From contig MPUH01000614.1 in the NCBI GenBank assembly GCA_001970955.1, positions 1 to 43,220 on the forward strand: 43,220 nt of DNA. Direction: 5' to 3'. The stretch comes from Stentor coeruleus. Its lineage: Eukaryota; Ciliophora; Heterotrichea; Heterotrichida; Stentoridae. Every line of letters starts with the position of its first letter. The first letter of the stretch is position 1. The notes below the pieces were generated by a model. That model saw only the letters and a list, made by a program, of their open reading frames with translations. It had not been told where the DNA came from and made no database searches. Positions 1 to 9,188 of the stretch are shown here, piece after piece. The translations under genes were made by a program, and so were the position numbers.

Positions 1-318
1 GAGTATACCTTTTAATGGCTTTGGTAAGGGTTTTACAATTTGTGTTGTCACAGTAGGTAATATATTTTCTTTTATCAAAAAACACCTTCAGTTTTTTTCT
101 CACTTTTCCTAGACTTTTTTTTTTTATCAAGTTTATTCTGGTTATCCGATTTATCGATTCTCTGGTTTTTTTTTTTTTTTACAGTTTTAATTATATCTGG
201 TTCAAGAATTTTGTCTGATATAAACTTAGACTCTTCATGCTTTTCAATTTCTTGATTAGGTGAAATCTTTTCATTTTTTTCAGCATCAGCATTCTTCACT
301 TCTTGATTTTCTTCAATA
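1..318 (-). pseudogene. Frame-broken Lys/Glu-rich coding stretch
   Basis: Reading leftward, a frame rich in Glu, Lys, Asn and Asp runs from about 330 to 75 and ends at TGA, but it has no ATG; the nearest upstream in-frame triplet is a stop. A second coding-like frame, shifted by one, occupies about 78 to 1 (Pro/Thr/Lys-rich) and runs off the window edge. Long T runs lie at about 117-125 and 168-180, so homopolymer length errors may explain the breaks. No intron with the GTA...TAG form seen elsewhere in the window restores the frame. It may be the rest of the gene at 353-652, separated from it by a TAG and a frame change. No domain recognised. Confidence 0.3.
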
Positions 319-352
319 TCAGATGTTGAGCAACATTATTTAAATACCTGAA

Positions 353-652
353 CTAACTTGTCGGCATTTTACTACTTATCCATGATTTAAATCCACTGAA
401 AGTATCTGACCATGTCCTAATGTTGTAAGAATTAATTTTTCCTTTTAGTAAAGATATATCATTTTCTTCTTGTTGGATCATTGTGTTTTTTTTTGAAAGT
501 TTTTTTTTTAGTTCGGAGTTTACTTTTTGGGCTTCTTCAAAGCTTTTGCATAATGAGTCAATTTTGATAAGACTGTCTCTTAGTTGCTCACCAAGCTGGT
601 CTATTTGTAAATCTCTTGTTGCAATAGTTTTGGCTAAGGTCTCAGGATCCAT
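353..652 (-). CDS. Small coiled-coil protein
   Basis: A 99-residue protein starting at ATG 650-652 and ending at TAG. Residues about 10-75 are Leu/Lys/Glu/Gln-rich with heptad-like spacing, which suggests a coiled coil; the C-terminus is short with two Trp. No enzyme motif or signal peptide is visible. A Lys/Glu-rich coding-like stretch follows directly downstream in another frame, so this could be the N-terminal exon of a longer gene broken by a sequence error. Function unknown. Confidence 0.55.
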   Translation of the reverse strand: MDPETLAKTIATRDLQIDQLGEQLRDSLIKIDSLCKSFEEAQKVNSELKKKLSKKNTMIQQEENDISLLKGKINSYNIRTWSDTFSGFKSWISSKMPTS

Positions 653-792
653 ATTATAATTATTTTATAAAAATAATAAACTTTTGGGTTAGTTTAACTA
701 TTATATTTTACCAAAAAAAATATGTTGACTATACAAAGCTATAACACAAAATATGATTTCTGATAATAAACTAACTTTTTCTAGAGATAAAA

Positions 793-1509
793 TTAACTAT
801 CTAAAACTAAATCATCAGAATCAATAATCTCACAGTTTTGCATCCATCTATAACTTTTTTCAACCCCATCAAATTTCATTGTGTAAAACTTGAAAAAATT
901 TGAATGCGCAACCAAAGCTATATTTCCATTATTCGCATGCCTTTTCCATATGTCTTTAGATGCTTTAGTTCTCTTAAGCATTTCATTAGCTGTTTCAATT
1001 TTATTAGGAACCATACCTTCCATTACTTGTAAAAGTTTCATTGGGATGTCTTCTATAGGGAGCTTTGATAATGCTTCAGTTCTGGAATTCTTCACAATAT
1101 CAAAAAGAAAGTAGTCTGAACTAAAAAGGCTCCAGTCAAACTTAGAAAACTGTGGATAAGGAGATCCATTCCACAAAGAAACATCAGGAGCATTTTTAAG
1201 CTTCTCAACCAACTGTGGATGTACAATTATCCTAGGTTGATCAGGATGATTTTCAAACAAAATCTGAGCTGTGCGAAGAGCTCTTTTAAGAGGTGAAACA
1301 AATACAGTCTTTAATCTTAAAGCATGAGCAGCAGTGATTGCTTGTTGAGCTTGCCTTTCTCCGAATTCAGAAAGCTCAACATCAATATACTGGGATTGCC
1401 ATTTTAAAGTTGCAATCTCAGATTTTTTACCAGAGTTTTCTAATTCTGAACTAGCTTGGTTGTACTTGCTCTGAGCATGCCTGATTAAATAAATTTTTCC
1501 ACGCTCCAT
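793..1509 (-). CDS. Histidine phosphatase superfamily (phosphoglycerate mutase-like) protein
   Basis: A 238-residue protein. The N-terminus carries the family signature Arg-His-Ala-Gln-Ser, with the nucleophilic His at residue 11. A Ser-Pro-Leu-x-Arg-Ala-x-x-Thr-Ala motif follows, as is usual in the family, and the second catalytic His sits in Val-Ala-His-Ser near residue 202. Members form a phosphohistidine intermediate and act on small phosphoesters or phosphoproteins. The arrangement resembles broad-specificity phosphatases more than glycolytic PGM, so the substrate is not predictable. There is no signal peptide, so it is probably cytosolic. The gene is intronless and starts at the first ATG. 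Confidence 0.85.
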   Translation of the reverse strand: MERGKIYLIRHAQSKYNQASSELENSGKKSEIATLKWQSQYIDVELSEFGERQAQQAITAAHALRLKTVFVSPLKRALRTAQILFENHPDQPRIIVHPQLVEKLKNAPDVSLWNGSPYPQFSKFDWSLFSSDYFLFDIVKNSRTEALSKLPIEDIPMKLLQVMEGMVPNKIETANEMLKRTKASKDIWKRHANNGNIALVAHSNFFKFYTMKFDGVEKSYRWMQNCEIIDSDDLVLDS

Positions 1510-1605
1510 TTTGTAAAGAGAAGACTTACGAGAAATTTACATGTATTTATGTAAGGATGAAAAGATAGGGTTTAATCATATAAATAACTTAGCTATTTTG
1601 AATAC

Positions 1606-2790
1606 TTAAGATACTTCGTTTTCGACTTCAGTTGTGACAATCACTGCATTGTCTTTGTTGTTAATTTTTAGCACTTTTTCTATACTTTTTCTACATATAT
1701 GGCAATCTTTACCTGATTCTAAGAGTTTTATTGAGCAGTCATAACAAATTCCTCCATGGCCACAAGGTATCAATACTGAATCACATTCATTTGTATAGCA
1801 AATCAAACAGTCTTTAACTGAGTTTACACTGCTATGCTTTTCTTTTTCCTCTTCTTGTAACTGAGGCTTTTGGTTGACCGTTCTATAAAAAGTAGATGAA
1901 ATTTTTGATAAGAAAATTGACTTGTGAAAATTTCTCAAGTGCTTTTTAATTGTTGGAGGCTGAGGTGCTTGTTCAATAAGTGAACTAAAAATCCGTGCTA
2001 TCCATTGACTATATAAAATTTACACTGCATGTTTATATATAGCTAAACTAGCTAAAGCTGAAATCAACAAATAACTAGCAAAAATAGCACATCCTTGAAT
2101 AAAGGCAGTTTTGTCTTCATAGTTTAAAAAAGTACAAAAATTTGCTAAGAATATGCCGAAAGTTAAAGATATACCAAATATGTTTAAAAAAAGCCAAAGC
2201 GGGCATAAAATATTTATCCTTTCTCTTATCCATAAGGCTAATATTAAAACAATATAAAAGAATACAGAAATGCATGATAAGGCAATAATAAGCCATAATG
2301 GCCAAAAAAGGTAAAGCCATGGCCAGTCAATGGTTTCTTCATATCGTAATGATATACAAATAAATGTTACACTATAGCTCCATTGTATTATAGTTTTAAA
2401 AACATGTATGCAAACTGCATAATTTGAAGGATTTTTGTATGTTATAAGTGTTAAAAGTATATTAGAAGCATAAAGAGGAATACCAGCAAAAATTACCCTA
2501 ATATAATGAAAGTATGCAGGGAATAATAAGGCAATAAATAATGCTTTCAATATAGTATCAGTAACAATAAGCCATTCGAACTTGTATTTTCTAGCTTTTA
2601 TTAAAGAAATTGAAATGTTTGAAAGCTTTAGTAGTAAAATAAGTCCTAGAGGGACAACTAAAGGATAGTTGAATTTAGCCCATAAAATTAGGTAGTAACT
2701 GCAAAATGAATAGACAATCAGTGAAGGTATTGCGAACTTGAGAGAAATTTTTATCCATTCTATGTTCTCATCAGTTTGTGCACTCGCCAT
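1606..2790 (-). CDS. Multi-pass membrane RING-finger protein (probable E3 ubiquitin ligase)
   Basis: Two exons, 2790-2024 and 2008-1606, give 389 residues. They are joined by the 15-nt intron GTAAATTTTATATAG (2009-2023), which carries an in-frame TAA if retained. Residues about 15-255 hold roughly seven or eight hydrophobic segments. The tail carries a C3HC4 RING at about residues 323-361 (CLIC, then CGH, C, C, then CHIC). The membrane part is reminiscent of the TMEM185-type domain that ciliates often fuse to a RING. The expected role is ubiquitin transfer at an endomembrane; the partner E2 and targets are unknown. Without splicing, it would be misread as a membrane protein plus a separate RING protein that lacks an ATG. 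Confidence 0.82.
2009..2023 (-). other. 15-nt intron
   Basis: GTAAATTTTATATAG on the minus strand, with A at position 10. Removal joins Ala-Val to Gln-Trp in frame and avoids a TAA. Identical in sequence to the intron at 37505-37519. Confidence 0.88.
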
Positions 2791-3212
2791 ATATATTACA
2801 GAAGGTTTATAAAATTTAATATGAATATTTTTTGTTAGTGAATAGTTTTAATCAGTGAAGTTATGTTATTAAAGTAACTATAAAGGTTTGAAATATGCTA
2901 AATAATAAAGAAAGTAAAAATATATAATTAAAGAATAAACTTGTGTGTGTTTATTATAATATCATAATATATCATATTCTTTACAAAGATATTCTTCATA
3001 CTTTATATATAAAATCCCTTTTTCTTTATGTAATTTTTATACAAAACACAGATGTTTAATTGTATATTTTATATTTAACACCTAAATTTTATCACAAAAA
3101 AAAACTCTTCCCAAGCATCAAAAGCATTATTTCAAATATCATTTCGCCAAGCCATATAAATTTCCCTCAAAAAAATACAATTTTATATACCACAAGTCTA
3201 ATTAATACAAAA
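2791..3212. other. Divergent intergenic region
   Basis: AT-rich spacer between the minus-strand membrane RING gene and the plus-strand ADP-glucokinase gene. The glucokinase frame stays open upstream to about 3060 but has no ATG there, so it is treated as leader. No other feature seen. Confidence 0.5.
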
Positions 3213-4577
3213 ATGAAATGCACATGGATTATCATCTCAATTCAGTTCATCATAATCAGCTATTTGTTTATAAACTCACAAACTCAAACAGAAGTTCCTA
3301 ACCTAAACAAAAGCTTAGAAAAACTCAGACATTCAGCATGTAATTCAGCCCTTCTTTCATCAAGTTGTTTAACTTTCAATAAACCTGATACAAGAAATTG
3401 TAACATCGCTTTTACATTTGCAGCAATGATTGATATAAGATTAAGATTTACAGATTTTACTAATCTTCTTATCCCACCTCCTGAAGCTCGACATCATGAG
3501 CAAGTAAAAACAAAACAACAAATGCTTGAAACCATGGCATATAGTTTTTCTACAGGACGTGCTGCTGAATATAGAGTAACTAAAGAGTTATTTGATTTTA
3601 TAATAAGCATATTACAAGGTGTTGAAAATTGGAAAACTCTTGGGGGAAATGGGGCAATGATGAGTTTAAGAGCAGCACATGAAGGTTGTGGATCATATTT
3701 ATCAGCACCTGTGACTGAAGAAATGACGAAATATTTCCCTTCAAATGTTCAGTTTTTAAATGAATTCGTTGATGCTCCTGACTTGCATATAATTCTTGAA
3801 TATAGAGAAGGGGAAAGATGGGGGAAATATTTAGCTCCAAGAAGTAATCGTTTTTATATGAATCATGATACTTTAAATATAAACCCTAAATTCCTTGAAG
3901 GGATAAACTCAACACCTAATGTTCAGGTTATAGCAATAGGAGGATTACAACTTATAGAAAATACTGAAGTTGAAGATGATTTTCTTACAAAGACACATAT
4001 AGCAATATTGTCTAATAAAAATAAGAAAATCAAAACCCATATTGAAATGGGAGACTTTCATTCATATACTTATTTCAAAAAACTTCAGCCTTTGTTTAAA
4101 TCAGCTGATTCAATAGGCATGAATGAACAAGAATTAGGGATTTTATTAACTCATCTTAAGAAAATAAAATTCGCAGGGTATCCTTCAAAGGCTCCTATAA
4201 AAAAATATTTAGAAGACCTTGTTGATCTTATTGATGAATTAACAGATAATTTGTATGAAGCTTCAAGAATTCATTTGCATACAATTAATAGTCAGATTAT
4301 ATGCTCAAATAATGAATGGACTGATCCTGAGATTGCTACAGCTAGATCGGCTATATTAGCTGGACAATTTGCTTGTAATAATACGGATATACAACATACT
4401 TCTTTTAGCTTTTATGAAAATGATGATTGGTATGTTGAAGATATTACTAAGTGTTGGGGACATAAACATATGAGATGTTGTTTAGCTTTAGTACCTACAT
4501 GTTTGAATGTTGTTCAAGTTAGTGGCTTGGGAGATAATATTTCAGCTATGGGGCTTGTTTATCATCCTATTAAGTAA
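3213..4577 (+). CDS. ADPGK: ADP-dependent glucokinase, secretory-pathway form
   Basis: A 454-residue protein of the ADP-specific glucokinase/phosphofructokinase family, which phosphorylates glucose using ADP instead of ATP. The start is the first in-frame ATG (3213); it puts a hydrophobic signal segment at residues 5-20, matching the ER-targeted animal ADPGK. Family marks in order: a Gly-Gly-Asn-Gly-Ala substrate-loop motif, a Ser-Asn-Arg-Phe segment, Gly-Gly-Leu-Gln, His-x-Glu-Met-Gly-Asp-Phe, Gly-Met-Asn-Glu-Gln-Glu-Leu, and near the C-terminus Gly-Leu-Gly-Asp-Asn. The Asp of this last motif, at about residue 441, is the catalytic base. Length is close to animal ADPGK (about 490). Intronless; converges with the gene at 4759. 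Confidence 0.9.
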   Translation: MKCTWIIISIQFIIISYLFINSQTQTEVPNLNKSLEKLRHSACNSALLSSSCLTFNKPDTRNCNIAFTFAAMIDIRLRFTDFTNLLIPPPEARHHEQVKTKQQMLETMAYSFSTGRAAEYRVTKELFDFIISILQGVENWKTLGGNGAMMSLRAAHEGCGSYLSAPVTEEMTKYFPSNVQFLNEFVDAPDLHIILEYREGERWGKYLAPRSNRFYMNHDTLNINPKFLEGINSTPNVQVIAIGGLQLIENTEVEDDFLTKTHIAILSNKNKKIKTHIEMGDFHSYTYFKKLQPLFKSADSIGMNEQELGILLTHLKKIKFAGYPSKAPIKKYLEDLVDLIDELTDNLYEASRIHLHTINSQIICSNNEWTDPEIATARSAILAGQFACNNTDIQHTSFSFYENDDWYVEDITKCWGHKHMRCCLALVPTCLNVVQVSGLGDNISAMGLVYHPIK

Positions 4578-4758
4578 ATATTATTGTTAGGTTAATTTAA
4601 GATTTAGGATTATAAAAGATATGGGTTTTGAGATAAAATAGTGTAGAGATTTAGATTGATTTTATAGTAAATTGTGGGAAAAAATGAATCCTAACTTTCA
4701 TATAATTTTTCTAGTATTTTAACTCAAACATTGATATATTATATCATCGAATTTTAAC

Positions 4759-5445
4759 TTAAGAACCATACAAAGAATTCCAGGATGGAGTGTGTACAAC
4801 CGATCGTATTTGTCCACTAGAGTTTAGCAAATCACAAGAATGATACCCATTTTCTGATGTAGACCCACTGTCATTTAAGTTTCTTTTTAATATCTTCTGC
4901 TGCTGTCCTTTTCGAAAAATTAAGTTCTTCAAAGCATCAGCTTTGATTGATAACTCTTTCGCTTCTTCTTCTAGTTCTTGTATTCTAGACTTTAACTTAT
5001 TCGCGCTTTTCTTCCAACTTTTCTGTACCTGTTTAAGTTTTCCTAATAGTTCCTCTTTTCTTTCTTCATATGTACAACCTATACCTGCTTTCTTACGTAA
5101 AGCCATATGTCGATCTTCTAAATCTTGGATTTTTACCTTGCCTGTTTCTATGCATTGGGAACTAACTTTGTTCCTTTCTTCAATTTCTGTGATATTTTGC
5201 TTAATTTCTTTTACTTCTTTGTAAATTTCTTCGATTGCATTTGTTCGTATGCTAAGCAAAGGCAGAAATGGTACTTTTGATATATTCATTCTTTCGATAT
5301 CTTTGGTTTCACTATTTTTCTTAACTATTACGATTTTACTTTCCCCAGTATGGATCTCAGTGCGTGATTGCATAAGAGTTTTTTTTTCCATTGTGTTATA
5401 TTTTATGTGTTTACGTGACATTTTAAATGATATTTTACAAAACAT
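4759..5445 (-). CDS. Coiled-coil protein
   Basis: A 228-residue protein from the first ATG (an alternative start is Met9). Residues about 68-185 are Glu/Lys/Leu/Ile-rich with heptad spacing and almost no Gly or Pro, consistent with two long coiled-coil segments. The C-terminus is Ser/Asn/Gly-rich and probably disordered. No catalytic or targeting motif visible. Ends with TAA 181 nt from the converging glucokinase gene. Confidence 0.7.
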   Translation of the reverse strand: MFCKISFKMSRKHIKYNTMEKKTLMQSRTEIHTGESKIVIVKKNSETKDIERMNISKVPFLPLLSIRTNAIEEIYKEVKEIKQNITEIEERNKVSSQCIETGKVKIQDLEDRHMALRKKAGIGCTYEERKEELLGKLKQVQKSWKKSANKLKSRIQELEEEAKELSIKADALKNLIFRKGQQQKILKRNLNDSGSTSENGYHSCDLLNSSGQIRSVVHTPSWNSLYGS

Positions 5446-5634
5446 ATTTTATTATATAAATCTAATAAAACTACAATAATTAAAAAGCTTCTAAACTAAA
5501 ATACTCATCAAAATTAAACCTATTTCAAATATTTTTCCCCCAAATCCACACATTTATATAAATCCACATATATCTTACTAAATCACTCACATATAAACAT
5601 TATCATTTTATATAATATTAAATCTGATTTTATA

Positions 5635-6831
5635 ATGGGAAATAGCCAAAAGGGTAATAAGTCAATAAAACAAGAATATCTAAAGCTTATCGAGAAAAAA
5701 AAGCGCGAATACTTCAAAAAGAATGAAGCTGTAATATTTGCTTGTGATATAAGAGTAATTCCCAAATAGAAATGGAAAGAGTTTGTATTAGAAGAAATCT
5801 TAGATGCAATAAAAATCCATCCTGATGCAGACTGGCCAAAGGCTCTAGAAAAAGCTTGTAAAAGCTGGAAGACCGTAAACGACAACAAATACCGTTCAAA
5901 TATCGTACTTTTCGATTATCTCCAAGAAAGTAAGCCAGCTTCAAACAATTCATCCCGATTGCGAAGAACCATAATAAAAGTCCCTGACAACATAGAAAAT
6001 GAGCAAATCGACTTCGAAGCTACCTCAATATTCGATTTTCTCAATGGTCATTTCGATCAATCCACTCATTTCATAGCAAATATAATCTCCATATTCCATC
6101 ACACTTTCTATACAAAAAACTCATATATCCTCTCAATCTCCCCTGAAGAATCATATCAATGTTCAAGCCGATTACTTCATATTTCTGAAGATCTCATAAA
6201 AGAAACTAAAACTTTTATAATGATTGTCTTACAAACAATGATATACTATTACGGAGGACTTTTAGCTAAAAAAATGCAAGAAAATCCAAGTCAGATGTAC
6301 GATTTTATATTAGAAAAAATAATCAGTCAAGAAGTTCATTCATTATTATTACATGCATATAAAATCTCAAGGCCACAAGATTATTTGAATTATACAATGA
6401 AATTGCAAAGTTTAGAAAATATAACATGTTCTGATTTGCAAATAGATCCGATGTTTTGTTTGGATAAACCTAATAATGTGCATATAAATGGATATGGTTA
6501 TGCTATAGAAAAAGTTAAAGAAATTGAAGATGTTTTTACACCTATGAAGAAATTAGAGATTATTGGTTATGCTACTGATATGATATGTGGAAGTGTTGAT
6601 GAGTATTGGAAGGATATGCCGGATATTGATCAGAATAAATTGGTTATTGATGGGGATAATTTTTTGAGTATCTATATTTATATTGTTATTAAATCAGGGG
6701 TTAAGGATTTGAAAGGGCATATTTGGCTGATAACGCAGTTAGCAAGAAGTGGTATCCAAAATGGAGCTATGGGGTATTATTTAACTACTCTTGAAGCATG
6801 TTTGATACAAGTTGAAACTTTGAATAGTTAA
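5635..6831 (+). CDS. VPS9-domain Rab guanine-nucleotide exchange factor
   Basis: Two exons (5635-5754 and 5770-6831) encode 393 residues; the 15-nt intron 5755-5769 carries an in-frame TAG if retained. The C-terminal ~110 residues match the VPS9 domain: a Pro-Met-x-Lys-Leu helix, then Asp-Asn-Phe-Leu-Ser-Ile-Tyr (the Asp used in Rab5 family exchange), and later Gly-Tyr-Tyr-Leu-Thr. VPS9 proteins load GTP on Rab5-type GTPases at early endosomes. The N-terminus starts Met-Gly-Asn-Ser; Lys at position 6 makes myristoylation doubtful. Residues 10-100 are charged and helical. Upstream of this gene is C-rich and downstream is extremely G-rich on the sense strand. Confidence 0.85.
5755..5769 (+). 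other. 15-nt intron
   Basis: GTAATTCCCAAATAG, phase 0, A at position 10, in-frame TAG if unspliced. It joins Ile-Arg to Lys-Trp-Lys in the VPS9 gene. Confidence 0.9.
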
Positions 6832-7495
6832 TATATAGATTATTATGTGGAAGGTATAAATAAAAGGGAGAGTTTTTTGATGTGGATATAAGGAAAAGAT
6901 GTGATATGGGCTGATTTTAAAGAAGAGAGGAGGAGTTTTTAGGATTTATTGTGTTATTAGGGAATTTTTTTAGATTTTTTAGGGTTTTTAAGCAATCAGG
7001 AAGATTTTTGTTGTTAAATTTTGTAGTTGGTTAATATCTTGAAATTTGTGATTGTATTATATTAATATTAGTATGCTTTATAGGAATGTGTATATAGTTT
7101 ATTTATGGATTAAGAAAATGAAGATGTGAACTTGAAAAAATCTCTTCGTTATAGAAAAACAAGAAAAAAATTGTAGAAAAAGACTATAATGGACTAGGAG
7201 ACAAAAATTTGGAACTAAAGATTATTGAAAATGGAGACAGTGAAATTTGTGTAAGCATTTTTGGTGCTAGAAAAAATGCAAGCATAAAAAGCCTTGAAGC
7301 CTTTAATGAAAAATTCTAACTTGAGTTTGATAAATGTTCATAAACAATAGGCACATGTAATAATTAGTATTACTTTTAGTATTATCACTGGCTTTATGCC
7401 AACCTTTACTCATTTACGAGTGCATTTAATAATAAAATACTAATAAAAAATATATCAATAGCATATAGAAATCAAATACTAAAAAACACTTATAA
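6832..7495. other. Intergenic region, strongly G-over-C at its start
   Basis: Between two plus-strand genes. 6841-6960 contains 36 G and 1 C by hand count. A coding-like relic occupies about 7105-7319. Nothing else recognised. Confidence 0.6.
7105..7319 (+). pseudogene. Short coding-like relic with broken frame
   Basis: An ATG at 7105 is followed at once by an in-frame TAA, then about 20 coding-like codons. After a run of seven A (7164-7170) a different frame stays open for about 50 codons (Asn-Gly-Asp, Val-Ser-Ile-Phe-Gly-Ala-Arg) and ends at TAA 7317-7319. There is no usable start and no intron that repairs it. It may be a decayed gene, or a gene carrying sequence errors. No domain recognised. 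Confidence 0.25.
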
Positions 7496-8032
7496 ATGTC
7501 AGAGGCCAAAAACTCCAAAATCACTGATTTAGAAGACCTTGGTGACCGTCTGGCTGTAATGGAAGGAGTAGTTGAAGACCTCAAGAAGCCAAAATTATCT
7601 CGAAGCCAAATCGAAGTGGTATTTCCAAGATAGTTACTCAATCAATACATTCTATTAGAAGATAGTATCTTAGCTGGAATCGAAATATTGTCAAAGACCA
7701 TTGCTTCGATGAGCGACAAAAACATTCTCGATACCAGAACTGAACAATTTAATCATGTTGGGTCTGATTTTCAAGATACATGGAACGATGAGTACTGGGC
7801 TTGCTATGAAATGATTCGTGAAGGTTATAGTCGACGCAAGCTAAACTCAAATACTTCAGAAAAAGTTGCACATCTTCAAGAACTTGCTATTGCTTTAAAC
7901 AAGTCAACAACTGAAGAAAAAAAAGAAGAAAGTAAGGCTCTTGAAGAAGTTGATGAACTTAGTAGGAAATATAAGCCAGGAAATCATCCAGAGCCTGTAT
8001 CTCGTAAATGCTGTGATTGTTTTATAGCCTAA
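7496..8032 (+). CDS. Small protein with C-terminal CaaX prenylation box
   Basis: Exons 7496-7618 and 7634-8032 encode 173 residues; the intron 7619-7633 carries an in-frame TAG if retained. The protein is acidic and helical, with coiled-coil-like stretches at about residues 10-30 and 125-155. It ends Lys-Cys-Cys-Asp-Cys-Phe-Ile-Ala. The last four residues fit a CaaX box (Ala at X favours farnesyl), and the two upstream Cys could be palmitoylated, so membrane anchoring at the cytosolic face is likely. No GTPase motifs are present. Function unknown. The downstream neighbour, 111 nt away on the same strand, is also a probable lipidated protein. Confidence 0.78.
7619..7633 (+). other. 15-nt intron
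   Basis: GTATTTCCAAGATAG, phase 0, A at position 10; TAG in frame if retained. The only one of the eight introns with GTAT instead of GTAA. Confidence 0.88.
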
Positions 8033-8143
8033 TAACCACAAAAATTACTAATGCCCTACAAAAAATTAATATCAGTTAAATAAACCAAGTTATAAGTTAA
8101 TTTTATGTTGAAATATAGGTAAAATATATAAAAATTATTACTT

Positions 8144-9028
8144 ATGGGAAGTAGATGTTCATGTTTTTCAGAGTTTCCTGACAAGAATGACGAGTTTTTT
8201 CCTAATATCAACAAAATCCCAGAGATCATACAAGCTGAAGAGAGCTTTAAAAGTACTGATTTAGCGAAAATTGCAGAAAATCGTCTAAGTCCTTTCCAAT
8301 TCCACACAGAAGATACAACTGCTGATTTAACTTATCCTGTTAAATCCTCTGATGATTGGACTTATATGGGCCAATTAGATCCTGAAGGTAAGCGTTGTGG
8401 TCGAGGGATTTTCTTATGGGCAGATGGTTCAAAATATATTGGCTATTGGAAAGATGATAAAGCAAACGGTTATGGACGTTTAATTCATGCTGATGGGGAT
8501 GTTTATGAAGGTAATTGGATAATGGATAAAGCTCATGGTAAAGGAAAATATATACAATTTAACGGAACTTGTTATGAAGGGGATTGGTTTGAAGATAAAC
8601 AAGAAGGATATGGAGTTGAAACATGGAATGATGGGGCTAAATATACTGGACAATATAAAAATGGGGTTAAACATGGATATGGGGAATTTGTATGGAGTGA
8701 TAAATCCTTTTATAAAGGAGAGTTTTATATGAATAACATACATGGAAGGGGAATTTATACTTGGAATGATGGAAGGGTTTATGAAGGAGAATGGGTTAAT
8801 AATAAGATGCAAGGTAGTGGGAAGTTCACATGGCTTGATGGAAGGGTTTTTAAAGGAGAGTATGTTAATGATAAAAAAGAAGGATATGGGGTTTTTATAT
8901 GGCCAAGTGGGAAAAAGTATAGTGGACAATGGAAGAATGGGAAACAACATGGATTTGGGAAGATGGTTGATAAGAATGGCGTGGTTTTTGAAGGCAAATG
9001 GGTATCTGGGGTGTTGTTAAAGGATTAA
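8144..9028 (+). CDS. MORN-repeat protein with N-terminal acylation signal
   Basis: A 294-residue protein. It starts Met-Gly-Ser-Arg-Cys-Ser-Cys: Gly2 with Ser6 fits N-myristoylation, and Cys5/Cys7 are good palmitoylation sites. From about residue 72 to the end there are eight or nine MORN repeats of about 23 residues (Tyr-x-Gly-x-Trp/Phe...Gly-x-Gly). MORN arrays form elongated scaffolds that bind phospholipid membranes or junctional partners. Expected at the plasma membrane or cortex. No extra catalytic domain, so this is not a PIP5 kinase. Repetitive DNA here yields long antisense frames, which are not genes. Confidence 0.9.
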   Translation: MGSRCSCFSEFPDKNDEFFPNINKIPEIIQAEESFKSTDLAKIAENRLSPFQFHTEDTTADLTYPVKSSDDWTYMGQLDPEGKRCGRGIFLWADGSKYIGYWKDDKANGYGRLIHADGDVYEGNWIMDKAHGKGKYIQFNGTCYEGDWFEDKQEGYGVETWNDGAKYTGQYKNGVKHGYGEFVWSDKSFYKGEFYMNNIHGRGIYTWNDGRVYEGEWVNNKMQGSGKFTWLDGRVFKGEYVNDKKEGYGVFIWPSGKKYSGQWKNGKQHGFGKMVDKNGVVFEGKWVSGVLLKD

Positions 9029-9188
9029 TTTTCCTTATAAATGTAGATTTTCGAATAGTTTTGTTGTGGAATTTACTGTATTTATAAGATTATGTAAAAT
9101 GAAAACTGAAATTAGGTAGATTTTATTAGTAAATTTTTTTTTTCATATACACTCAGCCTTAAAAAATATTAAATCTATTATTTTTATA

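Noticed and set aside
5583..5953. Minus-strand frames over the 5' part of the VPS9 gene
   Set aside because: They overlap exon 1, the intron and exon 2 of a gene with a clear domain, and have no support of their own.
5635..6831. VPS9 protein as N-myristoylated
   Set aside because: It begins Met-Gly-Asn-Ser but has Lys at position 6, which does not fit the usual requirement for a small residue there.
8480..8997. Long antisense and shifted frames over the MORN gene
   Set aside because: They mirror the repetitive MORN codons, give Pro/Ile/Phe-rich low-complexity proteins, and lack skew or family support.
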